DNA from: CAZOZK01 sp964584245
GTDB taxonomy: Bacteria > Patescibacteriota > Microgenomatia > UBA1400 > PJMF01
Direction of reading: 5' to 3'
NCBI GenBank assembly: GCA_964584245.1
Contig: CAZOZK010000001.1
Span: 1-54,327, forward strand
Length of the DNA stretch: 54,327 nt
Shown here: positions 17,339 through 27,200 of the stretch, piece by piece
How the letters are laid out: every line of letters starts with the position of its first letter
How positions within the stretch are numbered: position 1 is the stretch's first letter
Position numbers and translations under genes: made by a program
The notes under the pieces: model-generated
What the model was told of the DNA's origin: nothing
Databases searched by the model: none
Seen by the model: the letters and a program-made list of their open reading frames with translations, nothing else

Positions 17339-18142
17339 ATGTATGTACCCATACAAATAAACCCCCACAAAATGCGAAACAAAGCGCGCATTTCTCGACA
17401 AAAAAGCTCACGTGCGGGTAAACCTCATACGACTGCTAAAAACGACATCAAAAGTATCATAAAAAGCACCCTAGGAATTTCACTTATTGAGTTGTTGGTG
17501 GTAGTTTCTTTGGTAGCGGTATTATTTTTTATATGGTTTTTGATTTCCCAAACCCAAATTGGTCGCTCTCGTGATGCGCGGCGCAAGGCTGATCTCGATA
17601 GAATCCAGACATCTTTTGAAGAGTATTTTAATGATACAGGCTGTTATCCAGATGTAGATGTGCTTAGTGATTGCCGCGGCGAGTCGTTTCAACCATATTT
17701 GTCTTCAGTTCCCTGCGATCCAATTTCAGATTCCCCCTATTTATATGTGCCGTTGTATGGTGACCAGTGTGCTGGCTATCGAATTTACACCAGTTTAGAA
17801 GATGAATCAGACCCAGCGATTGCTGCGGCTGGTTGTCTGGACAGCCCAGGGTGTGGTGTGGGTGGATCGTACAATTATGGTGTCTCAGTGGGAGTTCCAG
17901 TTGTGATTGAGGATTATGTTCCAGAGTCGACGCCAACGCCAACCCCAGCTCCAACGGCAGTGCCAACTCCGACTCCAGCACCTTCTTCGCCAGTTATCAT
18001 CTATGTCTACGCCTGTGACTCGGCGGGTACCTGCAATCAATATGAAGAAAGTCATCCATTCTTGATAAATTGCCCAGTTACATTTCCGCAATCGAACTGT
18101 AATAATCAATGTGCTAGTATAGCCAATCACTGTTCTGGGTGA
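17339..18142 (+). CDS. Type IV prepilin-like protein 1 with six-cysteine tail
   Basis: A pilin-like secreted subunit. After a basic leader the prepilin peptidase site reads LG|ISLIELLVVVS (cleavage after Gly, Glu at +5), followed by a hydrophobic helix and the conserved RSRDARRKADLDRIQTSFEE segment typical of GspG-like pilins. The globular part has conserved Cys pairs and PCDPIS/YLYVPL. A Pro/Thr linker (TPTPTPAPTAVPTPTPAP) then leads to a ~45-residue module with six cysteines (YACDSAGTC to NHCSG). The mature protein has 12 Cys. ATG 17339 fits a leaderless start from the TATAGT at 17325; ATG 17372 is the alternative, but neither has a Shine-Dalgarno. First of four tandem prepilin genes. Confidence 0.88.
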   Translation: MYVPIQINPHKMRNKARISRQKSSRAGKPHTTAKNDIKSIIKSTLGISLIELLVVVSLVAVLFFIWFLISQTQIGRSRDARRKADLDRIQTSFEEYFNDTGCYPDVDVLSDCRGESFQPYLSSVPCDPISDSPYLYVPLYGDQCAGYRIYTSLEDESDPAIAAAGCLDSPGCGVGGSYNYGVSVGVPVVIEDYVPESTPTPTPAPTAVPTPTPAPSSPVIIYVYACDSAGTCNQYEESHPFLINCPVTFPQSNCNNQCASIANHCSG

Positions 18143-18177
18143 TGTGATTAGGGTAAATTAAGTAAGTCAGATTTTTT

Positions 18178-19032
18178 ATGAAAAAGAAGCAAAGTACTCA
18201 AAAAAGTAGCAAAAAAAGTGCAGTTGTGGCTAAAAAAACAGTAGTGCCGAAAAAGGTCATAAAAGCGAAAAAATCCACTGTTTCTAGTCCTGCAGGAAAA
18301 CCTATTTTTGGTTTTGCTTACCTTAAGAAATGCATTGATCGTTATTTTGCCAAAAAACGCAATAAAGGCTTTTCAATTATTGAGGTTTTGGTGGTTTTGA
18401 GCATTATTGGAGTAGCATCTACTTTGGGTGCAGTTGGATTCCAGTCATCCCAAATGAAAGCTAGAGATTCGCAGCGAAAATCTGATCTGCAAACAATCAG
18501 AACCGCCCTAGAAAATTACTACAATGATGAAGGGTGTTACCCGCAAGATGCGAGCTTTGCCCAGGCCTGTGATCAGCCTTTCTCAAATTATTTGTCGAGT
18601 ATGCCTTGTGATCCTGTCAGCAAAGAACCTTATTTGTACGTGCCACTCGAGAATGCTTGCCAGGGCTACAGAATGTTTGGGCAGTTAGATCAAACCTCAG
18701 ACTCCTCGATTGCAGATTTGGGTTGCGATGGAGAAACAGGTTGTGGATATGGAGCTTCATATAATTATGGTATTGCTGCAGGCGTGAGTGTCTTTGATCC
18801 GAACGGTCCAGGTGTAATTGCGGAGGCAACTCCAACCCCAGTTCCAGGAGGAGGCACCCCAACTCCAGCACCATCTTCTCCAACTGTCATCTATGTGTAT
18901 GCGTGTGACTCTGCAGGTGTATGTAACCAATATGAAGAGGGACACCCGTATCTACAGAACTGTCCGGTTACGTTCCCGCAATCAAACTGTAATGCAGAGT
19001 GTGGCAACGTGGCGCTGAGATGTCAGGGATAG
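18178..19032 (+). CDS. Type IV prepilin-like protein 2 with six-cysteine tail
   Basis: Close paralogue of the gene before it. It has a very long Lys/Ser-rich leader (~63 residues, KKKQSTQKSSKKS at the start), the cleavage site KG|FSIIEVLVVLS, and MKARDSQRKSDLQTIRTALE. The globular domain shares GCYP, PCDP, YLYVPL, CQGYR and GCGYGASYNYG with its neighbour. A shorter Pro/Thr linker leads to the same tail, YACDSAGVC to LRCQG, with six cysteines; 12 Cys in total, matching those of pilin 1 in order. ATG at 18178 has no clear Shine-Dalgarno. The 35-nt gap and shared order suggest cotranscription. Confidence 0.9.
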   Translation: MKKKQSTQKSSKKSAVVAKKTVVPKKVIKAKKSTVSSPAGKPIFGFAYLKKCIDRYFAKKRNKGFSIIEVLVVLSIIGVASTLGAVGFQSSQMKARDSQRKSDLQTIRTALENYYNDEGCYPQDASFAQACDQPFSNYLSSMPCDPVSKEPYLYVPLENACQGYRMFGQLDQTSDSSIADLGCDGETGCGYGASYNYGIAAGVSVFDPNGPGVIAEATPTPVPGGGTPTPAPSSPTVIYVYACDSAGVCNQYEEGHPYLQNCPVTFPQSNCNAECGNVALRCQG

Positions 19033-19045
19033 TTGAGATTTCAAA

Positions 19046-19597
19046 ATGGAACATATGAATAAAATGAGTACTATAGCCAAAATGAACCAAGGCTTCACCT
19101 TGATAGAAATTTTGGTTGTCATGGTGATTATTGGCATTATCGCTGTGCTTGGAATTGGCAATTTTCAGTCGAGTCAGCTCAAGGCACGTGATACAGCTCG
19201 CAAAAGTGATCTGCGACAAATGACTACTGCCCTCGAGGCATATTACAATGATTATGGATCGTATCCACTTGATATAAATGGTGAAATTGCGGGATGTGCT
19301 GGTGGTGCAGCTTGTAGCTGGGGAGAGCCATTTGTTGATGACAACGGCACTGTGTATATGGTGGCTTTGCCAATTGAGAGTAAAGACACCAGCTCATATT
19401 TTTATTCTTCTGTTGATGGCCGATCTTTCCAACTCTATGCGCGTTTTGAGAACACACTTGACCAATTGGTGCCAAAAAATGGCAGCGACGTGGCTCAAGT
19501 GTATAGTGGAACTGATTGTGGTGCCTTGACTTGCAACTATGGTGTATCTAGTAGCAATGTGACTCCTGAAACGGGGAGAACGTTGATGATTGAATAG
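19046..19597 (+). CDS. Type IV prepilin-like protein 3
   Basis: Smaller pilin-like subunit. Cleavage site QG|FTLIEILVVMV, then LKARDTARKSDLRQMTTALE and YYNDYGSYPL. It has four cysteines (GCAGGAACSWG and DCGALTC) and lacks the Pro/Thr linker and six-Cys tail of pilins 1 and 2. Three in-frame ATG codons (19046, 19055, 19064) could start it; none has a strong Shine-Dalgarno, and the choice does not affect the mature protein. It begins 13 nt after pilin 2. As a major or minor pilin it would be assembled by a pilus ATPase/PilC machine encoded elsewhere. Confidence 0.9.
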   Translation: MEHMNKMSTIAKMNQGFTLIEILVVMVIIGIIAVLGIGNFQSSQLKARDTARKSDLRQMTTALEAYYNDYGSYPLDINGEIAGCAGGAACSWGEPFVDDNGTVYMVALPIESKDTSSYFYSSVDGRSFQLYARFENTLDQLVPKNGSDVAQVYSGTDCGALTCNYGVSSSNVTPETGRTLMIE

Positions 19598-19661
19598 TCT
19601 GTTGAGATTGAGATACGCCGTCGATGTCGATTTTGTAAGTATTGTGTAAGAAAAGGTAGAT

Positions 19662-20198
19662 ATGATGAGAGAAACAAGAAAACAGTATTTTAAAAACGCT
19701 TTTACCAGTCCAGTAGGTAAACCGTCATCCCAGGCAGGGTTTACCTTGGTAGAGTTGTTGGTGGTGATTTTTATTATTGGAATTTTGGCATCTTTGTTGC
19801 TGACTAACTTTGTTGGTGTGCGTGGTAGAGCAACTGATGCTACGCGTAAAAATGACTTGAGCCAGCTCAAGACTGCACTGCGCTTGTACTACAATGATTA
19901 TCAGCAGTATCCAGTTGGCCCGGACGGTGTGCTCATGGCCTGTGGTGCTGATGCGACCAGTACGTGCACAGCTGGTGGTGAGTTTTCTGCAGGGGCTGGG
20001 AGCACGCTCTATATGAAGCAATTACCTGCAGCATTTGCATATTATTCCGATGGTGGCGATGACTATCTTATTGTGACAGAGCTCGAAAATGCATCAGACG
20101 AAGCAATACAATCTTCGCAAACAAATTGTGATCCTACCTCTAGAACCTATTTCACCGATTCGCTCACAACCTACACCTATGTCGTGTGTGAGAGTTGA
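19662..20198 (+). CDS. Type IV prepilin-like protein 4
   Basis: Pilin-like subunit with cleavage site AG|FTLVELLVVIF, RGRATDATRKNDLSQLKTALR and LYYNDYQQYPVG. Four cysteines, no tail module. Start is ATG 19662 or the adjacent ATG 19665; AAAAGG (19651-19656) lies 5 or 8 nt upstream, so 19665 is also reasonable. Last of the four tandem pilin genes; the gap before it (64 nt) is the widest in the cluster. The inverted repeat at 20203-20215 follows its stop codon. Confidence 0.9.
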   Translation: MMRETRKQYFKNAFTSPVGKPSSQAGFTLVELLVVIFIIGILASLLLTNFVGVRGRATDATRKNDLSQLKTALRLYYNDYQQYPVGPDGVLMACGADATSTCTAGGEFSAGAGSTLYMKQLPAAFAYYSDGGDDYLIVTELENASDEAIQSSQTNCDPTSRTYFTDSLTTYTYVVCES

Positions 20199-20202
20199 TG
20201 TG

Positions 20203-20215
20203 TGAGGCTGCCTCA
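20203..20215. terminator. Inverted repeat between convergent pilin and fic genes
   Basis: TGAGGC-T-GCCTCA lies in the 26-bp gap between the stop codons of the last pilin (+) and the fic gene (-). As RNA it would form a short GC-rich hairpin on either strand. There is no T run, so intrinsic termination is unproven. Confidence 0.3.
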
Positions 20216-20224
20216 AGTAGTGTA

Positions 20225-21169
20225 TCAATTCCTAATTCGATCCCTGCCATCAATATAACGCTTCAGAGCCTCTTTGCTGCTAAGCCAATTTCTGTTTTGT
20301 TTGTGTGCCTCGAGTTTGCCTTGGCCGGCGAGTAAGTTGAGATATTTTGGTGAATAAGGTGTGCCTTGGCTTACTTCAAATAATGTGAGGAATTTTTCAG
20401 TATTTTGAGTGGCCGGAGTCAGTGTCTTGAGGTAAATATCAAGCGATCTTTCTACAGCCTGGGTAACAAGTCTAACCAACAAAGTCGCATCACCAGTATC
20501 AGCGGCTTGCAACGCACGGTAGTATTTTTGTCGATCATTTTTGAGTATGACAGCCAAAGGATATCCAGCTCTTAACAGTACAATATTCATGAGTAAACGA
20601 GCAGTTCGCCCATTGCCATCAAAAAATGGATGAATATACACCAACTTATGATGGAGCAGCGCAGCCAACTCAATGGGATGCAATTTTTTTTGATTTTTGC
20701 TAAACCAAGCCAGCAGCTTTTTCATATCTTCTGGCACTCGCAGTGCATCTGGTGGAGTGTGATCAGCTCCACCAATGAATACAGCACTTGTTCGATATTT
20801 GCCAGCAAATTCCTCGTCAGTTTTCTTGACTACAAGTTGGTGTAGGCTACGAATTAGAAGCTGCGAAATAGTAGGTCTGGTGTCTTGGCTAACCAACTCA
20901 TACACCATTTCTAGCGCATCATGGTGATCTTTTGCCTCGAGGTGGTCCTTGAGAGGTTTCCCTTTGACGGTGATCCCTTCATTGATGACCAAAAAAGTTT
21001 CTTTGAGAGTGAGGCTGTTTCCCTCAATAGCATTTGAGTTATAGGTCATCTCAATCTCAAATTGCTCTTGCAGTTTTTTTACAGCGATACTTGGCAAAGG
21101 CCGCAAAGCTTGCAAAATTGCTAGCTTTTCATCGATTCTTGTGATGAGTTCTGGTGATAGATAGGGCAT
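20225..21169 (-). CDS. Class II Fic family protein (AMPylase-like)
   Basis: Fic enzymes usually transfer AMP from ATP to a hydroxyl on a target protein. The catalytic loop HPFFDGNGRTARLL (~181) matches HPFx[D/E]GNGRxxR completely. An N-terminal inhibitory motif SNAIEGN (~44) matches the [S/T]xxxE[G/N] signature, which places it in class II with the inhibitory helix in the same chain. The C-terminal ~55 residues look like a small winged-helix region, as in many Fic/DUF4172-type proteins. There is no separate antitoxin gene beside it. The ATG at 21169 has only a weak AAAGAC-like site, but a good promoter lies 31 nt upstream. It may modify a cellular protein or, less likely, be exported; target unknown. 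Confidence 0.9.
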   Translation of the reverse strand: MPYLSPELITRIDEKLAILQALRPLPSIAVKKLQEQFEIEMTYNSNAIEGNSLTLKETFLVINEGITVKGKPLKDHLEAKDHHDALEMVYELVSQDTRPTISQLLIRSLHQLVVKKTDEEFAGKYRTSAVFIGGADHTPPDALRVPEDMKKLLAWFSKNQKKLHPIELAALLHHKLVYIHPFFDGNGRTARLLMNIVLLRAGYPLAVILKNDRQKYYRALQAADTGDATLLVRLVTQAVERSLDIYLKTLTPATQNTEKFLTLFEVSQGTPYSPKYLNLLAGQGKLEAHKQNRNWLSSKEALKRYIDGRDRIRN

Positions 21170-21199
21170 GGGTCTTTAATATGGTTTAAATATAAATTA

Positions 21200-21227
21200 A
21201 TTATATCACATATTAAGAGAGAATCAA
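21200..21227 (-). promoter_or_regulatory. Promoter of the fic gene
   Basis: On the minus strand TTGATT (21222-21227) and TATAAT (21200-21205) are 16 bp apart, and TGA just before TATAAT gives an extended -10. The start would be near 21193, leaving a leader of about 23 nt. Confidence 0.6.
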
Positions 21228-21283
21228 CTATATACCGAATTTCTTGAGGAATTTTGGAAAATTTGAAGATGGCATGCCTGTAA

Positions 21284-24200
21284 TTAATTCACTATCCACC
21301 AGTTAAAGCGGACATCTCGAGATGCTGGGCCTTGGAAGCCAATAGTGAATTGGCCTTGGATTGCTGGGGTTATGAGCACGCCATTTTCTACGACCTCGTC
21401 GGTTGGCGCGATACTGTTTTTGACGTACAAGACTTGGTTATCAGTTGGTCCAAGAGGCGAGATGTAAATCAGACTCTCTGGAGTGACCGTGTCAGAGTAA
21501 ATTGTTATGCCGGTTGAGCCTTGAGTTAGCGTTGCAATACCAGTGGTTTTTGAAGTGTTAATTTGTGCGCCAGGGATAGTACTTTCGTTGTCTCGACCAA
21601 TGCCGATACCAGCCTGGAACGAAGCTCGGCCATTTGCAGAAATAGTAGCGACTGGTGTGCCTAATTCGTCAATAATTTCGAATCTAGATCTGGTGACTTG
21701 ATTTTCTTGGTCTTCAGTTGAGGCTCCAGCGACTTGGCCATCTGCCAATTGGCCTGATTGGGTTGCTAACTTAATCTGGAATGGATTAGTGAAGTCGGTT
21801 GGTTGCATCAAGTCTGTCAGTAGAGTGTCGTCTATTGTGAGCTTGCCAGCAATAGTAACATCTCCAGAAATAACAACTTGGCCATTTTCGTCGAGGGTGA
21901 GTAGGCCAGCCATTAAGGAAAGCATGCCTCGGCCAGATGGTTGAATTTCAAATCGAGGGAGTGGGAGAGGGGATTCGTTGCCAATTTCACTTGGGTCGGT
22001 TTCAGTTGCATTTGCATCCACATCAACATTGATATCTGCAAATCCGCCCATTGGGGTGTAGGCAATGTAGCCATCGCCAATAATAGTTGTGGTCGCCGCG
22101 GTGAGGGTGCCGTTGCTTTGAATCGAGTTACCGACCATGAGTGTGTCGGCGACGAAAGCGTTGCCTTTGATGGTGGCGTCTTGGCCAATGACCATAGAGC
22201 CGTCGGCGATAAGTGAGCCGCCCAGGCCAAGTGATTGGCCGATATGAGCTGACCCGTTCACCTGGAAGTAACGGTTTATGTAGGCGGCTTCGCCGCCTAA
22301 GACCACACTATCCGCGTCTAGCTCAAGAGATGCGAGTGTTTGTTTAATGCTTGCTGAACTCGAGGCGGCTGTGGTCACAAAGTCAGAGTAAGTTGAGCCA
22401 GAGGTACCAAATGTGGTGCCTTCAGAAATGGAAGCAATTTCATCAAGTGAGACTGATCCAAAATTTCCAGCAAATGGGTTTTGTGATACTGGGAATAATT
22501 TGGCCAAGAGAGAAGGTTCCTCAAGAGCTTCGGCAACTTTGTCTTGGAAGCCATCGATATCAGTTGCGTAGAGAGTTCCGGACACAGTTGCGTTTACCAA
22601 GTCAGCAGTTTGGGCTTTGATATCTTGGAACTGAGCTAGATTACCTTCAAGTTGTTGAATTCGAGCGGATTGTGATCTGAGTTGTCCAGCAAAGCTTGCG
22701 TTACCTGAGGAGTCAATCTGGGCGACTGCAGATCCAGATGCAGTCAAAACTCGCAGAGCAGATGGGGTTGCAGATCCTGCAGACTGCGCAGAATCAGTTG
22801 CTGTATTTGAACTATCAGGAAGTACAAAATCAATACTGTTTGAATCGAGCGTAGTAATTGTATCTGTAGCGATGGTATTTATTTGCGCAGTGTCGATGGT
22901 AGCTCTGTCACTAGTAATTAGTTGAGTAGTGAGTTCTGCAATTTGTGCAGATCCTGCCTGGAGAGTACCAATAGTAGCTTTGGAGAATGCGCTGACAGTT
23001 TCAATAATTGCACTAGGTACTTGAGCTAATCGCACATTCCATGACTCGGTAGTAGCAAACGTGCCATCTGGAAGAGCAGATTGAGTAGCAACTTTTTCGA
23101 GCATGACTTCACCAGTAGTTGAAAGGGCGAGCGTATCTGGAACGTATCCACTTGGTTGAACGAAGACCATGACTTTGCCGTAGGTTGGGGATGGAGTAGT
23201 CGTTAACTCTCCAGATTCAGTTGCATTTTGAGTATCATTTAATGATGATGCAGCACCTAAAGTCGTTAACTCCTCAAGTGCATATCCAATAATTGGTCCA
23301 GCGGTGAGTGCCTTGGCTCCAACACCAGGAATAGAGGATGTCGTGATTGGATCGCCACGGTAAATTGGTCCATTTTCCAAACTCATCTTGAGTGGAACGC
23401 GTCCGGTAAGAGCCACTGGTACTGCTTTTGCTTGGCCGCTAGCTACTTCTTCACCAGATACAGAAGTTGGGACACCAGGGGTGGTTCCATCATTTTTACC
23501 AAGAACTAGGCCTGGTTTGGTTGAGACGATACCAATAGCTGGGCCAGTAGCACCTCGAGCAGCTTTGGATACTGCCACATCTTTAAATGGATCAATAGCC
23601 ACTAAATCAGTTTCTTCAACCGTTAAATCATGTGAGATATACCACTCGGCTACGTCAGCACCAGGAGTTTCGTCTATTGGGTAGCGAACGATAACGATAC
23701 CAGATCCTCCAGCACCTCCGGTAGCAGTACCTCCAGCATTTGCACCACCACCACCTCCTCCTCCTGTGTTAGCTGTACCAGCAGTACCATTGGCAGAGCT
23801 TCCTCCAGCACCGCCACCTCCGGTACCTCCAGCACCACCAGTATTACCTACGGATGGACCACCACCACCACCTGCATAGTTAGTTGCGGTTCCATTTATC
23901 GATGATGAAATACCGGGACCTCCGGCACCACCAGCACTTGAGTCAGATCCAGCACCATTTGTAGCGCTACCATTGCCTCCAACACCACCAGCACCTCCTC
24001 CTCCCGATCCAGCTGCCCAGGTGGATCCAACAGTTCTGCCTCCTCTAAAACCTTGATCTAGAACAGCATTATTGTAGGGAAATGTTGTATGTGCTGCGTC
24101 GCGACCATCACCACCTCCAGAACCACCATGCACACCAAAGTTGGCAGCACCGAAGGCTCCTCCATAACCACCACCATACGCAATGATAGGACCTAAGACT

Positions 24201-27200
24201 GAGTTGGACCCACCATTACCTACAGTAACACCACCAGCACCTCCTGCTCCAACTGTTACTGAATATGAATCAGCGGCAATTGGTTGAATGGTGCCACGAG
24301 CTACACCACCGGCACCTCCACCACCACCACCATTTCCACCACTTCCACCACCACCACCAGCGACTACTAGATACTCGAGACCATGCAAACCCTGAGTAGG
24401 CACATAATCGAAGGTGAGTGTGCTTGAGCCAGAGGTAAAAGTATGCACCTTATATTTTTGACCATCAATACCTGTTGTTCCATTTCCAGTGTACTCAGTA
24501 ACAGTTCCTCCAGTTGCCTCAATGTCGCGACCTTTGGACATTTGCATCCACTCGGTGCCGTTACAGAAGAGATATTCTTTGAGATTTTTGTTGTAGTACA
24601 TCTGGCCTTCGCGGGCTGTGGTACAGGTGCCTGCATCAACTTTGCCCATGATTCCAGCTGTTAGAGTGCCTGAAATGGTGGCGTTGCCGTTGACTGTGGT
24701 GAGGCCGTCGTATCCAACTGAGAATTTGAGAGATCCAGAGTTACTTGCTACCAAAATGTTTTGGTCAGTGCCGGTGTAGTTAAAGACAGAAAGTGCCTTG
24801 CCAACGACTGAGCCAGTGACTTGCAGGAAATGTGCCGGTGCTGATGTACCAAAGCCAGCTTTGCCTGCGGCGGTGAGTGATACATCAGTAGCAGCTGGGT
24901 CGAGGAAGTAAGAACTATTTGCTAAGTCGACAAAGCGTTGTGCGTGTGTGTAGCCATTGGTGTCAACTCGGAAGCGCAGGTTGCCTGCAGCAGATGCAAC
25001 TAAGATATCTTGATCACCAGTTTCGTTGAAGATTGCGAGTGCTTTGCCAATAGTTGCACCTTCTACTGTGAATTTTGCAATTGGGGCAGAAGTGCCAAAT
25101 CCAGCGTGGCCTGCACTGGTAAAGCGCATTCGTTCCACGCCATTACTACTAAATGCTAGCCCGTTACTGCCAGGATAGTACATACCAGATGTATTGTCTG
25201 AAGCAAAACTAAATGCAGGTGCAGCTGCTGAGCCATCCGCTGCGCGGGCAGAGGAGAAGTTGGAGAGGGCATCACCTGAGAATGAGATGACGCCACTGGC
25301 TGCATCTATAGTAATGTCGCCCGCGGTGTTTGAGATTGTTGAAGATGCTCCAGCAATTGACAATCTTGAGGTTGGATTTTCGACGCCGATACCAAAATTG
25401 CCGGATCCCAAGTAGGAGGAGGTGGTGGAGGTGTAGATGAGGTCTGCAAAAGTTACTGCTGATTGATATTTTCCGTCTGATGACATTGCAATACCTCGCC
25501 ATGATCTTGCAGAGTCACGAGCTGTCCAAGTTACTCCATAATTTGTTGATGTGTAGATTTGCCCACTATTCACTGTAGCAGATTGGTATTTACCGTCTGA
25601 TGACATTGCTATGTTTAACCATGTTCTTGTGGAGTCACGAGCTGTCCAGTTGTCTCCAAAGTCAGTCGAGGTGTAGATTTGCCCGGATTGAACAGTTGCA
25701 GATTGGTATTTGCCATTAGATGACATGTCAACATCGTGCCATAATCTAGAGGAATCTTGGGCAGTCCAGGTGTCACCATAATCCGAGGAGGTATATATTT
25801 GTCCACTTAAAATTGTGGCAGTTTGGTATTTAGCATCTGAAGACATTGCTATATTACGCCAATCTCTATTGGAGTCTTGGGCAGTCCAATTATCTCCAAA
25901 GTCAGTCGAGGTGTAGATTTGCCCGCCAGCTTCGACAGCAGATTGGTATTTTCCATCGGTTGACATAGCTATTCCGCGCCAAACTCTAGAGGAATCTTGG
26001 GCAGTCCAGGTGTCACCATAATCCGAGGAGGTATATATTTGTCCACTACTCACTGTGGCAGATTGGTATTTACCGTCTGATGACATTGCCACACCTCGCC
26101 AACTTCTAGAGGAATCTTGGGCAGTCCAGGTGTCACCATAATCCGAGGAGGTATATATTTGTCCACTGGTAATAGTCGCAGTTTGATATTTACCATCTGA
26201 TGACATTGCTACATCTTCCCAATTTCTTGACGAATCTTGACTAGTCCAAGTCACTCCAAATGAACTGTCACTCAAGGCTAGCTGATTCTGAGTAACTTCT
26301 ACTCGACCATAATACAATCCGCCTTCGGTTTGAGTAAGTAAGTTGTTCGCAACACTTGCACTGCCTGCTATATCCACCAACCAACCTGGTGTTGTTGTAC
26401 CAAAACCGACGTAGCCATCACTGGTGATTCGCATGCGCTCAGTGCCGTTGGTACTTGCGGCCAGGCCGTTTGTGCCAGGGTAGAATAATCCAGTATTTGT
26501 AGAGTTAGTGAAGGAGAAGGATGGAGTAGACGCCGAGCCATCGGCAAGGCGGGCGAGGCGACCACTGGTGATGGTCTCAACACTATTCATCTGGAAGGCA
26601 GTGCTTGCTCCAACTAAGTTCACCACGTTTGTGGATGTAGCTAAGTAAGTAGAAGAGATAGTACCTATATTAGTTAAGTTTCCACTTGCATCGATGCGAA
26701 CGGTGCCCGCACCAGCGCCTGTCGCAATTGAAGTCACAGCGTTGAAGGTACCGGGTGCGCGCAGGTCTGAAGGTAACGAAAGGGTGACTGCCCCAATACT
26801 TGCAGAAGCTGTAATCTGGTTTGCGGTGCCAGTTATGCTACTTACTGCGTAAGATCCAATGTTTGAACTATCTGCCAAAGTTCTATTTCCCCAGAAGAGA
26901 TTGCCAGTTGGTGCACCGCCGGCTGCAGACGTATTGAGTACATTATTTGCGCCTGCTGCACCCAAACGTACAGCACCAGTAACATCTAGAGATTGTGTTG
27001 GAGTGCTGGTGCCGATGCCGAGATTGCCGCCAGCGATGTAAGATGCAGTACTGGAGGTGTAGATTTGGCCGCCAAGAACTGCAGCTGTTTGGTATTTGCC
27101 ATCTGAAGACATAGCGACAGCGTACCAGTTTCTGTTTGAGTCTTGAGCGGTCCAAATATCTCCATAGTCGGTAGATGTGTAGATTTGACCAGAAGGGTAT

